A stretch of 53,287 nucleotides of DNA, from NCBI GenBank assembly GCA_002069965.1, contig MWCI01000018.1:1-53287 (forward strand), in the 5' to 3' direction. How positions within the stretch are numbered: position 1 is the first letter of the stretch; each line of letters begins with the position of its first letter. The DNA is from Spirochaetes bacterium ADurb.Bin218. Lineage in GTDB: Bacteria > Spirochaetota > UBA4802 > UBA5550. A model generated the notes under the pieces. It made no database searches and was not told the DNA's origin. It saw nothing but the letters and a program-made list of their open reading frames with translations. This document shows, in pieces, positions 7,479 through 15,848 of this stretch. The translations under genes and the position numbers were made by a program.

Positions 7479-9725
7479 TTAAAATTCAAAACTAACAGAA
7501 CCCTTAACAGAGAAGGGAGCACCTGCATAATAGCTTGTTCCTGATAGAGAATCATCAGAGGCGCTTATGGCTGATATGTATTTTTTATTAAAAATGTTAT
7601 CGAAATCCAGAGATATTTTTATGTTTTTGGCAATGAAATTTTCCCTTGAATAACTTAGCCTTAGAGAGGCTATATAGTATGAGTCAATTTTTTCATTATG
7701 ATCAAGTGTCCCATATCGGGATCCCATATATTTAACTGAAGGGGTAGCCTCAAAGCCTTTATAATTTCCTGATATTCCTCCTACAATTGTCCATTGAGGA
7801 GCATCGACAATTTGTTTTCCATCATTGTCATACTCTGTGCCCTGATATACAATGTTGCCATCATATACAAGATGATTGTATGCAGGATTGAAAAATATTG
7901 TAACAAAGTCTCCAATGAAGACGTTCATACCTATCTCAGCGCCATATCCTTTGGCCTTGCCTACGTTTTGCTGGTAGCTTACTGGCTTGCTTGTAGATGT
8001 ATCTGTGACGCGGTTATCTGTAATGTTGACCAGCAGATTTTTGTGCCGTGACAGGAAAATGGTTGGCGTGATTTCTATAAAGTCATTTTTAAATCTGACT
8101 CCTGCATCTATGTTGTGAGATTCCTCAATATCATAGCCCTTGAATAAGTCATTGAGAGTTATGCCTGCAGCCTGAAATTGAGTTCGCAGTCGATTATACA
8201 GATTTATTAGAGGCATATATGAGTATGGTCTTATAAAATTGCGGCCATAGCTTGAGTATATTTCAAAGTTTTTTGTAAAGGAATAAGAAACACCTGCACT
8301 GGGCAGCCATATATCATAATCCCTTGCTTCTCTGTCAAGGTCGCTTGCCCTTTGAAGTTCAGGATATCCGCTTGTATAGACTGTGGTATAACCATCAGAG
8401 TCTGAATCTTTAAATTTGAAATATTTTATACCCATTTGCCACTTAAAATTTTCAATGGTTCCAGAGAGTTTCCCATAAGGGCTGTATATTTTTGTATCCC
8501 CGGATGTTGCAAAAATGCCATAACCTCTATAGGTAAGGCTGCCATCGGAATTGATCCAGTAGTTCTCTGAATATATATCTGAATCTGAATTTTCAAAGTG
8601 ATATCCAGCTGTAATCTGTGCTACTTTCAGGTCAGCAAGAATTTCTGATATTATCCCTTTTCGGTTTATATCTCTTGTTCTTTTTTGAACTCCTGGTTTA
8701 TTTTGAATAGTTGCACCATCTTGTATTGTGGAGTCTTCATCGCAGAGATAGGGCTTTAAAGTTATGATTATTGGTTCCAGAGTTATTCCGATTTGTGCGA
8801 AGAAGTCGGCATTTTTGTGCTTAGCTTTATTAAATTTATAGTAGTTTTTATCCTCAGCAGGAGTGCCTGTGAGATCTTCATTAAAATCCAGTTTATAATA
8901 GTCCTCAAGATTTTTAGCCTGAGCATAAGTAAGAGAGCGGTATTTGTATTGCTCAATGTTGTTGTAATTTGCCCATAGCCTTACATCGACAAAATTGCCA
9001 ATGGGTTGAACAAAAGTGAAGTTTCCGTTGTTCCTTGGTCCAAGCTCTCCGGGCCCTTTCCACTTGTCTTCATTTGAGTAAGAATAGGCTGCAGAGACCC
9101 TGCTTCCAGTTACAGGAATTGTTCCGCTATCAAAACGTCCATATATTTTTTTGTAATTATAGCTGCCGTATGATGGTGTTACTGTTAAGCCCATTTTTTC
9201 TTGAGCCCAGAGAGGTCTGAGTTCAATGGCGCCTCCTCTGTTGCCAACGCCAACTCCAAGATCAGATGGGGATGCTCCTTTATATATAGCAATGCTACTG
9301 AAGTTTTCCATGTCATAGACATAAGCACGGGGACCCATTGGATTGCCTCCATAGTTAGGTATTCCATTGACTGTCATAGCACCGAGGTATCCCCTCACAC
9401 CTCTTATGCGGATGTTGTTTTGTTCTGCTGTCATATTTGCACAATCAATGCCTTCAAATACAATTCCAGGAACTAAATCCACCACCTCATATACATTTGC
9501 TTTTCCCTTTTCACCAGAGAGATTTATACCACTCTTTGTCACCTCTGTGCCAGTGTAAACGCTGTCACCGCTTTGTCTTGTGGGCACAAGAATGGATTTT
9601 GCACCAAGGACTATCTCTTCAAGGCTTAGCTCCTCAGATTTTTTTTCTTGAGCAATAGCTTTTAGTGAGAAGGTAGCTGGAAGAGATAAAATTAGACAAC
9701 TAACAATAAAATTTCGTAGTTTCAT
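7479..9725 (-). CDS. TonB-dependent outer-membrane receptor
   Basis: 748 residues. A signal peptide ends after AIAQ (about residue 26), a possible TonB box EEIVLGA follows near 37, then a plug (about 50-180; VYEVVDLVPGIVFEG, IRIRGVRGYLGAMTVNGIP, IAIYKGASPSDLGVGVGNRGGAIELRP) and a long beta barrel ending in VSFEF with the C-terminal phenylalanine needed for assembly. It resembles FecA- and siderophore-type receptors in the plug. It heads the operon that encodes the CooC-like ATPase and ABC importer and is divergent from exbB-exbD-tonB, so all parts needed to move one ligand from outside to cytoplasm are together. The ligand is not evident from sequence. Confidence 0.95.
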   Translation of the reverse strand: MKLRNFIVSCLILSLPATFSLKAIAQEKKSEELSLEEIVLGAKSILVPTRQSGDSVYTGTEVTKSGINLSGEKGKANVYEVVDLVPGIVFEGIDCANMTAEQNNIRIRGVRGYLGAMTVNGIPNYGGNPMGPRAYVYDMENFSSIAIYKGASPSDLGVGVGNRGGAIELRPLWAQEKMGLTVTPSYGSYNYKKIYGRFDSGTIPVTGSRVSAAYSYSNEDKWKGPGELGPRNNGNFTFVQPIGNFVDVRLWANYNNIEQYKYRSLTYAQAKNLEDYYKLDFNEDLTGTPAEDKNYYKFNKAKHKNADFFAQIGITLEPIIITLKPYLCDEDSTIQDGATIQNKPGVQKRTRDINRKGIISEILADLKVAQITAGYHFENSDSDIYSENYWINSDGSLTYRGYGIFATSGDTKIYSPYGKLSGTIENFKWQMGIKYFKFKDSDSDGYTTVYTSGYPELQRASDLDREARDYDIWLPSAGVSYSFTKNFEIYSSYGRNFIRPYSYMPLINLYNRLRTQFQAAGITLNDLFKGYDIEESHNIDAGVRFKNDFIEITPTIFLSRHKNLLVNITDNRVTDTSTSKPVSYQQNVGKAKGYGAEIGMNVFIGDFVTIFFNPAYNHLVYDGNIVYQGTEYDNDGKQIVDAPQWTIVGGISGNYKGFEATPSVKYMGSRYGTLDHNEKIDSYYIASLRLSYSRENFIAKNIKISLDFDNIFNKKYISAISASDDSLSGTSYYAGAPFSVKGSVSFEF

Positions 9726-9928
9726 ATTTGCCCCTCTTTATTGTTCGATTTATTTTTTGTGTTATTTTTTTTATTATTATATTATTTGTCAATAATATAT
9801 TATATATTTAATGGCATTAAAATAGATAATAAATTATTTTATATGTTCTATGTGTATATTAAATAAAAATTATTGATAAAAAATTATATAAAAATTATTA
9901 TGGTGATAAAAATAAGAGGTTAGCTGTT
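9726..9928. promoter_or_regulatory. Divergent promoter region of the uptake island
   Basis: This 203-bp, very AT-rich region separates the receptor operon from exbB. It must carry both promoters. TATATTATT-TGTC-AATAATATA at 9778-9799 is a 9-bp perfect palindrome with a 4-nt spacer, well placed (about 55-75 bp before the receptor start) for a metalloregulator such as a Fur- or NikR-family protein. It does not fit the Helicobacter NikR spacing. No regulator gene lies in the island. Confidence 0.55.
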
Positions 9929-10501
9929 ATGTTGACATTATTTCAGAAAGGCGGACCTGTGATGTGGCCTATACTCATCTGCTCTGTAATGGCCCTTGCT
10001 ATATTCATTGAAAGATTTTATATTATATATAGAGCCAATAATCGCATAAGAAACTCATTTGCTAATATAAAGACATCAAAAACCCTGACTCATCAGTGCA
10101 ATAACTCCCTTGCATCTGATATGTCAGCTTTTTTGACTGGTGAGGAATCACTCCATGAGGCAGAACACAAACTCTTTCGTTTTGCAACACTTTTTGTGAG
10201 AGATCTTGAGTTAAGGCTTAACTGGCTTGCTATTATTGGCAACATTACGCCATTGCTTGGTCTCCTTGGAACTGTTACTGGTATGATTAAGGTTTTTATG
10301 TCAATACAAAACATGCATGGTCAGGTTAATCCCTCTGCTCTTGCGGGAGGTATCTGGGAGGCTCTTATTACAACTGCCGCTGGCTTAACTGTGGCAATAC
10401 CATCAGTAATTGCTTATCACTATTTTGAGGATCGCATTGACAGCATTACAGGGGATATAAAAGAAATCATAAATCAAATACTGGAAACTCTTAAGAAATG
10501 A
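9929..10501 (+). CDS. exbB: ExbB proton channel subunit
   Basis: 190 residues. TM1 is close to the N-terminus (MWPILICSVMALAIFIERFYII), and TM2 and TM3 carry the MotA/TolQ/ExbB signature (LNWLAIIGNITPLLGLLGTVTGMIKVF and GIWEALITTAAGLTVAIPSVIAYHYF). The pentameric channel uses proton motive force to energise TonB. The stop overlaps the exbD start as ATGA, so the genes are translationally coupled. A GAGG-type ribosome site precedes the ATG. It faces the receptor operon across a shared regulatory region, which suggests a dedicated rather than general Ton system. Confidence 0.94.
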   Translation: MLTLFQKGGPVMWPILICSVMALAIFIERFYIIYRANNRIRNSFANIKTSKTLTHQCNNSLASDMSAFLTGEESLHEAEHKLFRFATLFVRDLELRLNWLAIIGNITPLLGLLGTVTGMIKVFMSIQNMHGQVNPSALAGGIWEALITTAAGLTVAIPSVIAYHYFEDRIDSITGDIKEIINQILETLKK

Positions 10502-10899
10502 ATACAGAAATAGAACACAGGAAGAAGATCACTGTAAATTTTAATATAGGCCCTCTAATTGATGTTGTTTTTCAACTTTTGCTTTTTTTTGCTCTCACGT
10601 CATATTTTGTGACAAATCCAGGTATAGAGGTTTCTCTTCCAGAATCAGAAGCGGTAGGTGATATAGATCAGGATAATGTCATTTTGTATATAACCAGGAA
10701 TAATCAAATTTTTTGTCACGGTATAGTGGTTGGAATTAATGATTTGGAGGATTTTTTAAAATCCTCCAATAGCCCGAAGAAAACTGTAATCCTGAAAGCA
10801 GATAAAACAGTTCAGCTTGAATTTATTGTTATGGTTATGGATCGTGTTAAAAAGAGTGGAATAAAGGAACTTGTAATTGCAACAAAGGTAGAGAAATGA
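10498..10899 (+). CDS. exbD: ExbD proton channel subunit
   Basis: 133 residues with one N-terminal membrane helix containing the essential aspartate D22 (FNIGPLIDVVFQLLLFFALT), equivalent to Asp25 of E. coli ExbD. The periplasmic domain follows (GIEVSLPESEAV; TVILKADKTVQLEFIVMVMDRVKKSGIKELVIATK), normal for the family. It works within the ExbB pore to couple proton flow to TonB. It overlaps exbB by 4 bp and tonB by 4 bp. Confidence 0.94.
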   Translation: MNTEIEHRKKITVNFNIGPLIDVVFQLLLFFALTSYFVTNPGIEVSLPESEAVGDIDQDNVILYITRNNQIFCHGIVVGINDLEDFLKSSNSPKKTVILKADKTVQLEFIVMVMDRVKKSGIKELVIATKVEK

Positions 10900-11447
10900 G
10901 TTTTTTTAGCAGAAAATGTTTGCCCTATGGGATAGGTTTTTCACTTCTGTTTCATAGCTTGCTACTCTTTGGTGGATTTTTTCATTTGCCATCAGAAGAA
11001 CAAAAGGAAAGATTTTTCAAAATAACAACAGTTCTCCCTGCTTCTGAAAAACTTGCTGATATCAATAGATTTTCAAGAAGTGATAAATCCTTAAACCTTC
11101 AAGGAAAAAACAATTTAAATTCTCAAAACTCAGGGGATAATGGTGATAGCAGTGAAACTGAGATGATATATACAGAGATGATCCGTCAAAAAATACTTTC
11201 AAATCTTGTTTACCCCTTGGGAGCACGAAAAAATGGAATTGAAGGAAAGGTATATGTTCGCTTTTCTATAGATCGCTTTGGAAATCTCATTTTTGCAGAA
11301 ATATCTAAAAGCTCTGGGTTTTCACTCCTTGATGATTCTGCCATGATGGCAATTCGTAACTCAAGCCCATTTCCTCAAATTCCAGAGATTATTGGCAAAG
11401 AAAGTTTATGCTTTGTCCAGCCATTAACTTTTACATTAAAAGAATAG
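10896..11447 (+). CDS. tonB: TonB energy-transducing protein
   Basis: 183 residues: one membrane anchor near the N-terminus (YGIGFSLLFHSLLLFGGFFHL, with the conserved transmembrane histidine in LLFHSLL), a linker of about 90 residues, and a C-terminal TonB domain (IEGKVYVRFSIDRFGNLIFAEISKSSGFSLLDDSAMMAIRNSSPFPQIP in short blocks). The linker is Ser/Asn rich and lacks the usual proline-rich stretch, so the protein is short for spanning the periplasm. It should contact the receptor encoded on the opposite strand. Third gene of the exbB-exbD-tonB operon. Confidence 0.92.
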   Translation: MSFFSRKCLPYGIGFSLLFHSLLLFGGFFHLPSEEQKERFFKITTVLPASEKLADINRFSRSDKSLNLQGKNNLNSQNSGDNGDSSETEMIYTEMIRQKILSNLVYPLGARKNGIEGKVYVRFSIDRFGNLIFAEISKSSGFSLLDDSAMMAIRNSSPFPQIPEIIGKESLCFVQPLTFTLKE

Positions 11448-11467
11448 AGCTGGTCTATGCCAGCTCT
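11446..11467 (+). terminator. Hairpin after tonB
   Basis: An 8-bp perfect stem (AGAGCTGG, six-base loop, CCAGCTCT) starts on the tonB stop codon. No T run follows (AAGGTAGGGGG), so it is a weak terminator candidate or a 3' mRNA-stabilising hairpin. Confidence 0.45.
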
Positions 11468-11563
11468 AAGGTAGGGGGAAAGTCTTACTCAAAGTTTTAT
11501 TTAATCCAAGAGCGAAACCAATTTGATAAATTTATCCTCACCTTCACAACTTTATTCACGAGA

Positions 11564-12952
11564 TTATTCAATTCTATTACTCTTTCTCCATATATTCATT
11601 TTTTCAGCTTCTTTTATAAGTTCATCTCTAAAATCAGGATGCGCAAGGCCTATGAGTTTTTCAGCTCTTCCCCATAGAGACAGGCCCTTAATATTTGCAA
11701 TTCCATATTCCGTTGCAATTGTGCTTGTAACAGATCGAGGTATTGTTACCACTGATCCAGGGGTAAGTGTTGCTCTTATCTTTGAGTGGACCTTGCCTTC
11801 TTTGTCTGTATAAGTTGAAGGCAGGCACAAAACAGCAGTTCCTCCTTTAGATTCATAAGATCCCCATGTAAAACTTAAGGCCCCACCTGTTCCTGAATAT
11901 TGTGTTTGTCCTATGGTCTCTGATACAGCCTGTCCGAGTAGATCTACTTCCAATGTTGCATTTATGGAAAACATATTGTCTTCGAATCTTACGTTGGAGT
12001 ATTCTGTAACATATTCACCGTTGTATGAAGCCATGAGAGGATTTTTATTCATAAAATCCATTGTCTCCTTTGTGCAGAGGCTGAATGTGAATACGCTCTT
12101 GCCTATATCTCGCTTTTTTAATTTGTTGGTGATCTTGCCACTCATATACATATCATAGAAGGCATCGCAGAACATCTCACTGCATACGCCAAGATCTTTA
12201 AGATCTGATTGTGCAATCATCTTGCCTATGGCATTGGGAACTCCTCCTATTCCAAGTTGCAGGCATGCTCCATCTTTGATCAATGGTATTATATTTTCTG
12301 CTATCTTTACCTCAACGTCAGTTGGCTCTATATGAGGCATATAAAACATTTCTGGGTTTGTGCCTTCTATTATATAATCAATCTCATCTATATGTAGGTG
12401 CTCCTCTGCTCCACCGTATATAACCGGGAAGTTCGTGTTTACCTCAACGATTTTTATGGGCGAGTTAAGCATATCGCGCCTTGTATGAGCATTGGCAATT
12501 CCAAAATTGAAGTTTCCAAAACTATCCATAGGTGCACATTGTATTACAGAGATATCTCTTCTGAGAGAGTCATGCCACAATGGTTCTGTCCGTAGCTTTA
12601 TAACATCTTGAAATTGTATTGGAATAAAAGCTGGGACTCCTGATGTAGCAAGCATTCTCTCAATTGGGCCATACCATGAGGTGTTGTACTTAAAATCACC
12701 TTCATTTTGCTTCTGAATCATTTTTAAAAGAACTTGTGGAACTGGAAGTATTGTTCCAACAATAAAGGTATCGAGCTTTTTTATCTCACCGCTTTCTATT
12801 CTCTCAGCAAGTGCTATATCAAAGGCTATTGGCTTTGTATGAAAGCAACCATAGGATACTTTATCACCATTTTTCACCAGAGCTGCGGCCTGCTGGGCAG
12901 TGATCAGCTTGCTTTTATATTTTCCATGGAGATTTGATATTGAGTAATTCAT
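11564..12952 (-). CDS. CoA-transferase of the acetyl-CoA hydrolase/transferase family
   Basis: 462 residues. Two halves of the family I fold are visible: the N-terminal half with GDKVSYGCFHTKPIAF and ISVIQCAPMDSFGNFNFG, and the C-terminal half with the glycine loop LQLGIGGVPNAIG (232-243) and the probable catalytic glutamate E259 in GVCSEMF, which forms the glutamyl-CoA thioester. GTGGALSFTWGSYESKGG closes the active site. Length and motifs fit butyryl-CoA:acetate or 4-hydroxybutyrate CoA-transferases, and also succinyl- or propionyl-CoA relatives; the donor cannot be separated by eye. It is divergent from a membrane AraC regulator, which may control it. A role in fermentation is inferred. 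Confidence 0.88.
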   Translation of the reverse strand: MNYSISNLHGKYKSKLITAQQAAALVKNGDKVSYGCFHTKPIAFDIALAERIESGEIKKLDTFIVGTILPVPQVLLKMIQKQNEGDFKYNTSWYGPIERMLATSGVPAFIPIQFQDVIKLRTEPLWHDSLRRDISVIQCAPMDSFGNFNFGIANAHTRRDMLNSPIKIVEVNTNFPVIYGGAEEHLHIDEIDYIIEGTNPEMFYMPHIEPTDVEVKIAENIIPLIKDGACLQLGIGGVPNAIGKMIAQSDLKDLGVCSEMFCDAFYDMYMSGKITNKLKKRDIGKSVFTFSLCTKETMDFMNKNPLMASYNGEYVTEYSNVRFEDNMFSINATLEVDLLGQAVSETIGQTQYSGTGGALSFTWGSYESKGGTAVLCLPSTYTDKEGKVHSKIRATLTPGSVVTIPRSVTSTIATEYGIANIKGLSLWGRAEKLIGLAHPDFRDELIKEAEKMNIWRKSNRIE

Positions 12953-13098
12953 TGATATCCTCCTCTTAATTTTACAGAAAGTATAGACGGTTTTTATTTA
13001 AAATGTCTCGTTAATATATATTTTGACCATAAAAAAGTATATACAAAATATATAATGTCCATATAATTAGTAGATATGACTATTTTCTGGGGGAATTT
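12953..13098. promoter_or_regulatory. Divergent promoter region, CoA-transferase and AraC regulator
   Basis: 146 bp, AT-rich, with repeated ATATA and TATAAT-like tracts (for example around 13035-13075). It must hold both promoters. I could not define an AraC half-site pair. Confidence 0.4.
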
Positions 13099-14202
13099 GT
13101 GGAACTATTGAAAGCGCTATATCTGCAATACATATATTTTGGGCCTTTTTTTGTTTTTGTTCTTGCTATATCCCGCCTCATTTCAAAGGAAAAGCTTTTG
13201 CCGAATTATTTTTATTCCCTTTCTTATATGTTTATGGGCCTTGGCATGCTTCAGGTTTTGTCTTATTCTATCAAACCCTTTGATGGATACTGGTATGTCT
13301 CTTTTTTTCTGATTCCCTTTACTTTTGGAACTCCTCTTTTTCTTTATATCAGGTTTAGATTTTTGATTCAAGGACATAGCATCAAGGTTTCGCCTCTCGT
13401 GATCTTGACATTGATATCAATTGCAATTTTTATAGCATCAGGCCCTCTTTTTAACAAAAATTTTATAAGAGAATATGTTGAGTTGCGTCCACTACTTGAA
13501 CCATCTTTCAGGACCTTGCCTATTTATTTTAAGATTGCCCATATTATAAATTTTTCCAGTAAGATTGTGCTTTCCTCAGGGCTATTGTCTCTCTTATTGA
13601 ATACAGTGTATTTATGGAAGGATCCAGATAGATCTCGTTTGATGATTTCAAGGATTGCATACATTTTTACTATCTTGATGTTTTTAACATCTCTACTTGG
13701 TCTTTTTGGGGATATCTTTACCTTTGAATTGAGTAAAGCTGCTCTGGCTATGGTTAATACTGTTACTCTTGGAGTCTTCTTTGCCTCTCAGTATGATTCT
13801 GGCTATTATGCTATTTTTAAGTATGTCCGATCAAAAAAGAAATATGCATCATCCAAGGTGCGAGGTGTTGATATTTCTTCTATCCTGGAAAGGCTTAATA
13901 CTCTGATGGTAGAGGAAAATCTCTACCTGGAAGATGATTTGAATATAAAAAAGGTTTCTGATCTTCTTGGAATAAATCATCAGCAGCTCTCAGAAATATT
14001 AAATAGACAATTAGGGATGAGCTTTACAAGTTACATAAATTCTTTCAGAATCAAGCAGGCCAAAAAGCTTCTCCTGGAGGATGACTCCCCTGTTATAAGA
14101 ATTGCTATGGCTGTGGGATTTAATTCTGTTAGGACCTTCAATCGAGCTTTTTCTAAGGCCACAGGAGTATCTCCCATGGAGTATAGAAAGAGAAAGGGGT
14201 GA
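13099..14202 (+). CDS. AraC-family regulator with membrane-spanning N-terminus
   Basis: 367 residues from a GTG preceded by a GGGGGA ribosome site. The first 235 residues contain about seven hydrophobic segments (for example YIYFGPFFVFVLAIS, SLYMFMGLGML region, PLVILTLISIAIFIASG, MLFLTSLLGLFGDIF). The last 100 residues are a double helix-turn-helix AraC domain: DDLNIKKVSDLLGINHQQLSEILNRQLG and IRIAMAVGFNSVRTFNRAFSKATGVSPMEYRK. The 7-TM plus AraC architecture is common in Leptospira and Bacteroidetes. It probably senses a membrane or extracellular signal and acts from the membrane. Divergence from the CoA-transferase suggests that gene as target. Confidence 0.9.
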   Translation: MELLKALYLQYIYFGPFFVFVLAISRLISKEKLLPNYFYSLSYMFMGLGMLQVLSYSIKPFDGYWYVSFFLIPFTFGTPLFLYIRFRFLIQGHSIKVSPLVILTLISIAIFIASGPLFNKNFIREYVELRPLLEPSFRTLPIYFKIAHIINFSSKIVLSSGLLSLLLNTVYLWKDPDRSRLMISRIAYIFTILMFLTSLLGLFGDIFTFELSKAALAMVNTVTLGVFFASQYDSGYYAIFKYVRSKKKYASSKVRGVDISSILERLNTLMVEENLYLEDDLNIKKVSDLLGINHQQLSEILNRQLGMSFTSYINSFRIKQAKKLLLEDDSPVIRIAMAVGFNSVRTFNRAFSKATGVSPMEYRKRKG

Positions 14203-14217
14203 GCTTTTATATTGTTA

Positions 14218-14247
14218 GATTGCTTCGCCGCATAAGGCGAAGCAATC
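14218..14247. terminator. Strong hairpin between convergent araC-like and cstA genes
   Basis: Perfect 12-bp stem (GATTGCTTCGCC and GGCGAAGCAATC) with a GCATAA loop, lying between the two converging stop codons. No T tract flanks it, so it may act as a bidirectional block or protect 3' ends. Confidence 0.6.
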
Positions 14248-14260
14248 ATGGGGGAAAACT

Positions 14261-15697
14261 TTATTTTCCAGATACGGGTATCAATTCTTCTTTACTTTTT
14301 ACAATAGAATGGGTAATAAACCATGCAAGGATTGCCACTGCAACAATGATTCCTGCAGGGTAGGCAATTGCTGTTGAGAGTTTAAATCCCTCTGGAGCTA
14401 TGAGAATATAGGTTGTGCAAACTGCAGTCATAAATGTTGCAGGAATAGTAGCTATCCAATGGAATTTATTGTGTTTTACCATATATGCAGCTGCTCCCCA
14501 GAGAACTATTGTTGCAAGGGTCTGATTTGACCATGCAAAGTATCTCCATACTATAGAGAAGTCCATGAAGTTGAGTCCAAGGCCTATGGCAAAAAGAGGC
14601 AGTGCAATTAAGAGCCTGTTTTTAATCTTTGTCTGGTCATAGTTGAAGGAGTCTGCTATGGTAAGCCTTGCACTTCTGAATGCAGTATCACCAGAGGTTA
14701 TTGGGCATGCAATGGCTCCAAGTATTGCAAGTATGCCACCTACGGTTCCAAGTAAACCAATAGATATGTCATGAACAACCAAACCAGCTCCGCCTTTACC
14801 AAGAACAGCAGCAAGACCACCTATTCCATTAAAAAATGTCATTGCAGCAGCAGCCCATACCAGTGCAATTATACCCTCTGCAACCATAGCGCCGTAAAAA
14901 ACTCTTCTACCATATTTTTCTGATTCAATACATCTTGACATAATTGGAGATTGAGTTGAGTGAAATCCACTTATAGCACCACAGGCAATTGTGATAAAAA
15001 GCATTGGCCAGAGAGGAAGTCCCTTAGGATGCATATTTGTCAGTGTGATCTCAGGTATAGGGCTTTGGTAAAAGAGAATGGCTCCACCTATACCAACAGC
15101 CATGATTAAAAGAACTATTCCAAAAATAGGATAAAATCTGCCTATAATCTTGTCTATAGGTAGAATTGTTGCAAGGAAGTAGTATGCTATTATTACTGCA
15201 AGCCAGAACCACTTATTTGCAAAAATTCCACTCATCCCAAGGTTTGCCAGAAGCCCGGCAGGTCCTGCAATAAATACTGTGCCAACAAGAACAAGAAGTA
15301 TAACAGAAAAAATTCTCATGAAGTTTCTCATGGAATCGCCAAGGTAGATTCCAACAATCTCTGGAATGCTTTTGCCTTCATGTCTAACAGACAGCATGCC
15401 AGAAAAGAAATCGTGCACTGCCCCTGCAAATATGGTTCCAAAGACAATCCATAAAAAAGCCGCAGGACCATAAAGGGCTCCCATGATAGCGCCAAAGATT
15501 GGCCCAAGACCTGCAATGTTGAGAATCTGGATCATTAGAATTCTCTTCCATCCCAGTGGCACATAATCAACGCCATCTGTCATTGTAAGAGCTGGTGTCT
15601 TGCGAGTTTCATCTATCCCGAAGAGCTTTTCAACAATTGCCCCATAAATAAAATATCCTGCGATGAGAGCAACCAGTGATAAAAGAAAGCTTATCAT
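14261..15697 (-). CDS. cstA: CstA-family transporter (carbon starvation/pyruvate type)
   Basis: 478 residues from the ATG at 15697, chosen because AGGAGG lies 7 bp upstream; an earlier in-frame Met (15730) would add a charged tail without a ribosome site. At least a dozen membrane segments and the CstA blocks are present: DGVDYVPLGWKRILMIQILNIAGLGPIFGAI in pieces, SGMLSVRHEGKSIPEIVG, and FHSTQSPIMSRC, CPITSGDTAFRSARL. Members import peptides or pyruvate with protons. It is shorter than E. coli CstA (about 700) and closer to the compact clostridial type. The LytS/LytTR pair next to it parallels the BtsSR-BtsT arrangement, favouring a pyruvate-like substrate. Confidence 0.92.
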   Translation of the reverse strand: MISFLLSLVALIAGYFIYGAIVEKLFGIDETRKTPALTMTDGVDYVPLGWKRILMIQILNIAGLGPIFGAIMGALYGPAAFLWIVFGTIFAGAVHDFFSGMLSVRHEGKSIPEIVGIYLGDSMRNFMRIFSVILLVLVGTVFIAGPAGLLANLGMSGIFANKWFWLAVIIAYYFLATILPIDKIIGRFYPIFGIVLLIMAVGIGGAILFYQSPIPEITLTNMHPKGLPLWPMLFITIACGAISGFHSTQSPIMSRCIESEKYGRRVFYGAMVAEGIIALVWAAAAMTFFNGIGGLAAVLGKGGAGLVVHDISIGLLGTVGGILAILGAIACPITSGDTAFRSARLTIADSFNYDQTKIKNRLLIALPLFAIGLGLNFMDFSIVWRYFAWSNQTLATIVLWGAAAYMVKHNKFHWIATIPATFMTAVCTTYILIAPEGFKLSTAIAYPAGIIVAVAILAWFITHSIVKSKEELIPVSGK

Positions 15698-15783
15698 ATA
15701 AAACCTCCTGATTTTGAATTCTAAGAGCAATTTAGATCAAAAAAATTTTTTGTGTTAAAATTTTTCGTGAAAGGCAATTATCA

Positions 15784-15812
15784 AGGATAAAGTGTTAGTT
15801 TTTGAGGATAAA
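15784..15812 (-). promoter_or_regulatory. Direct repeats, candidate LytTR-regulator binding sites for cstA
   Basis: AGGATAAA occurs at 15784-15791 and again at 15805-15812, a 21-bp period (two helical turns), reading TTTATCCT on the cstA strand. LytTR proteins bind pairs of short direct repeats at this spacing. They lie 88-115 bp before the cstA start, and a TTGATA hexamer directly follows (15778-15783) as a possible -35. The neighbouring response regulator is the obvious ligand. Confidence 0.6.
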
Positions 15813-15848
15813 ATGCACTGGCTATAAATTTGACTTTTTAAAAAAGGG

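Noticed and set aside
9772-9799. Canonical Helicobacter NikR box in the uptake-island promoter
   Set aside because: The required 11-nt spacer between TATWATT and AATWATA is not present; the palindrome there has a 4-nt spacer.
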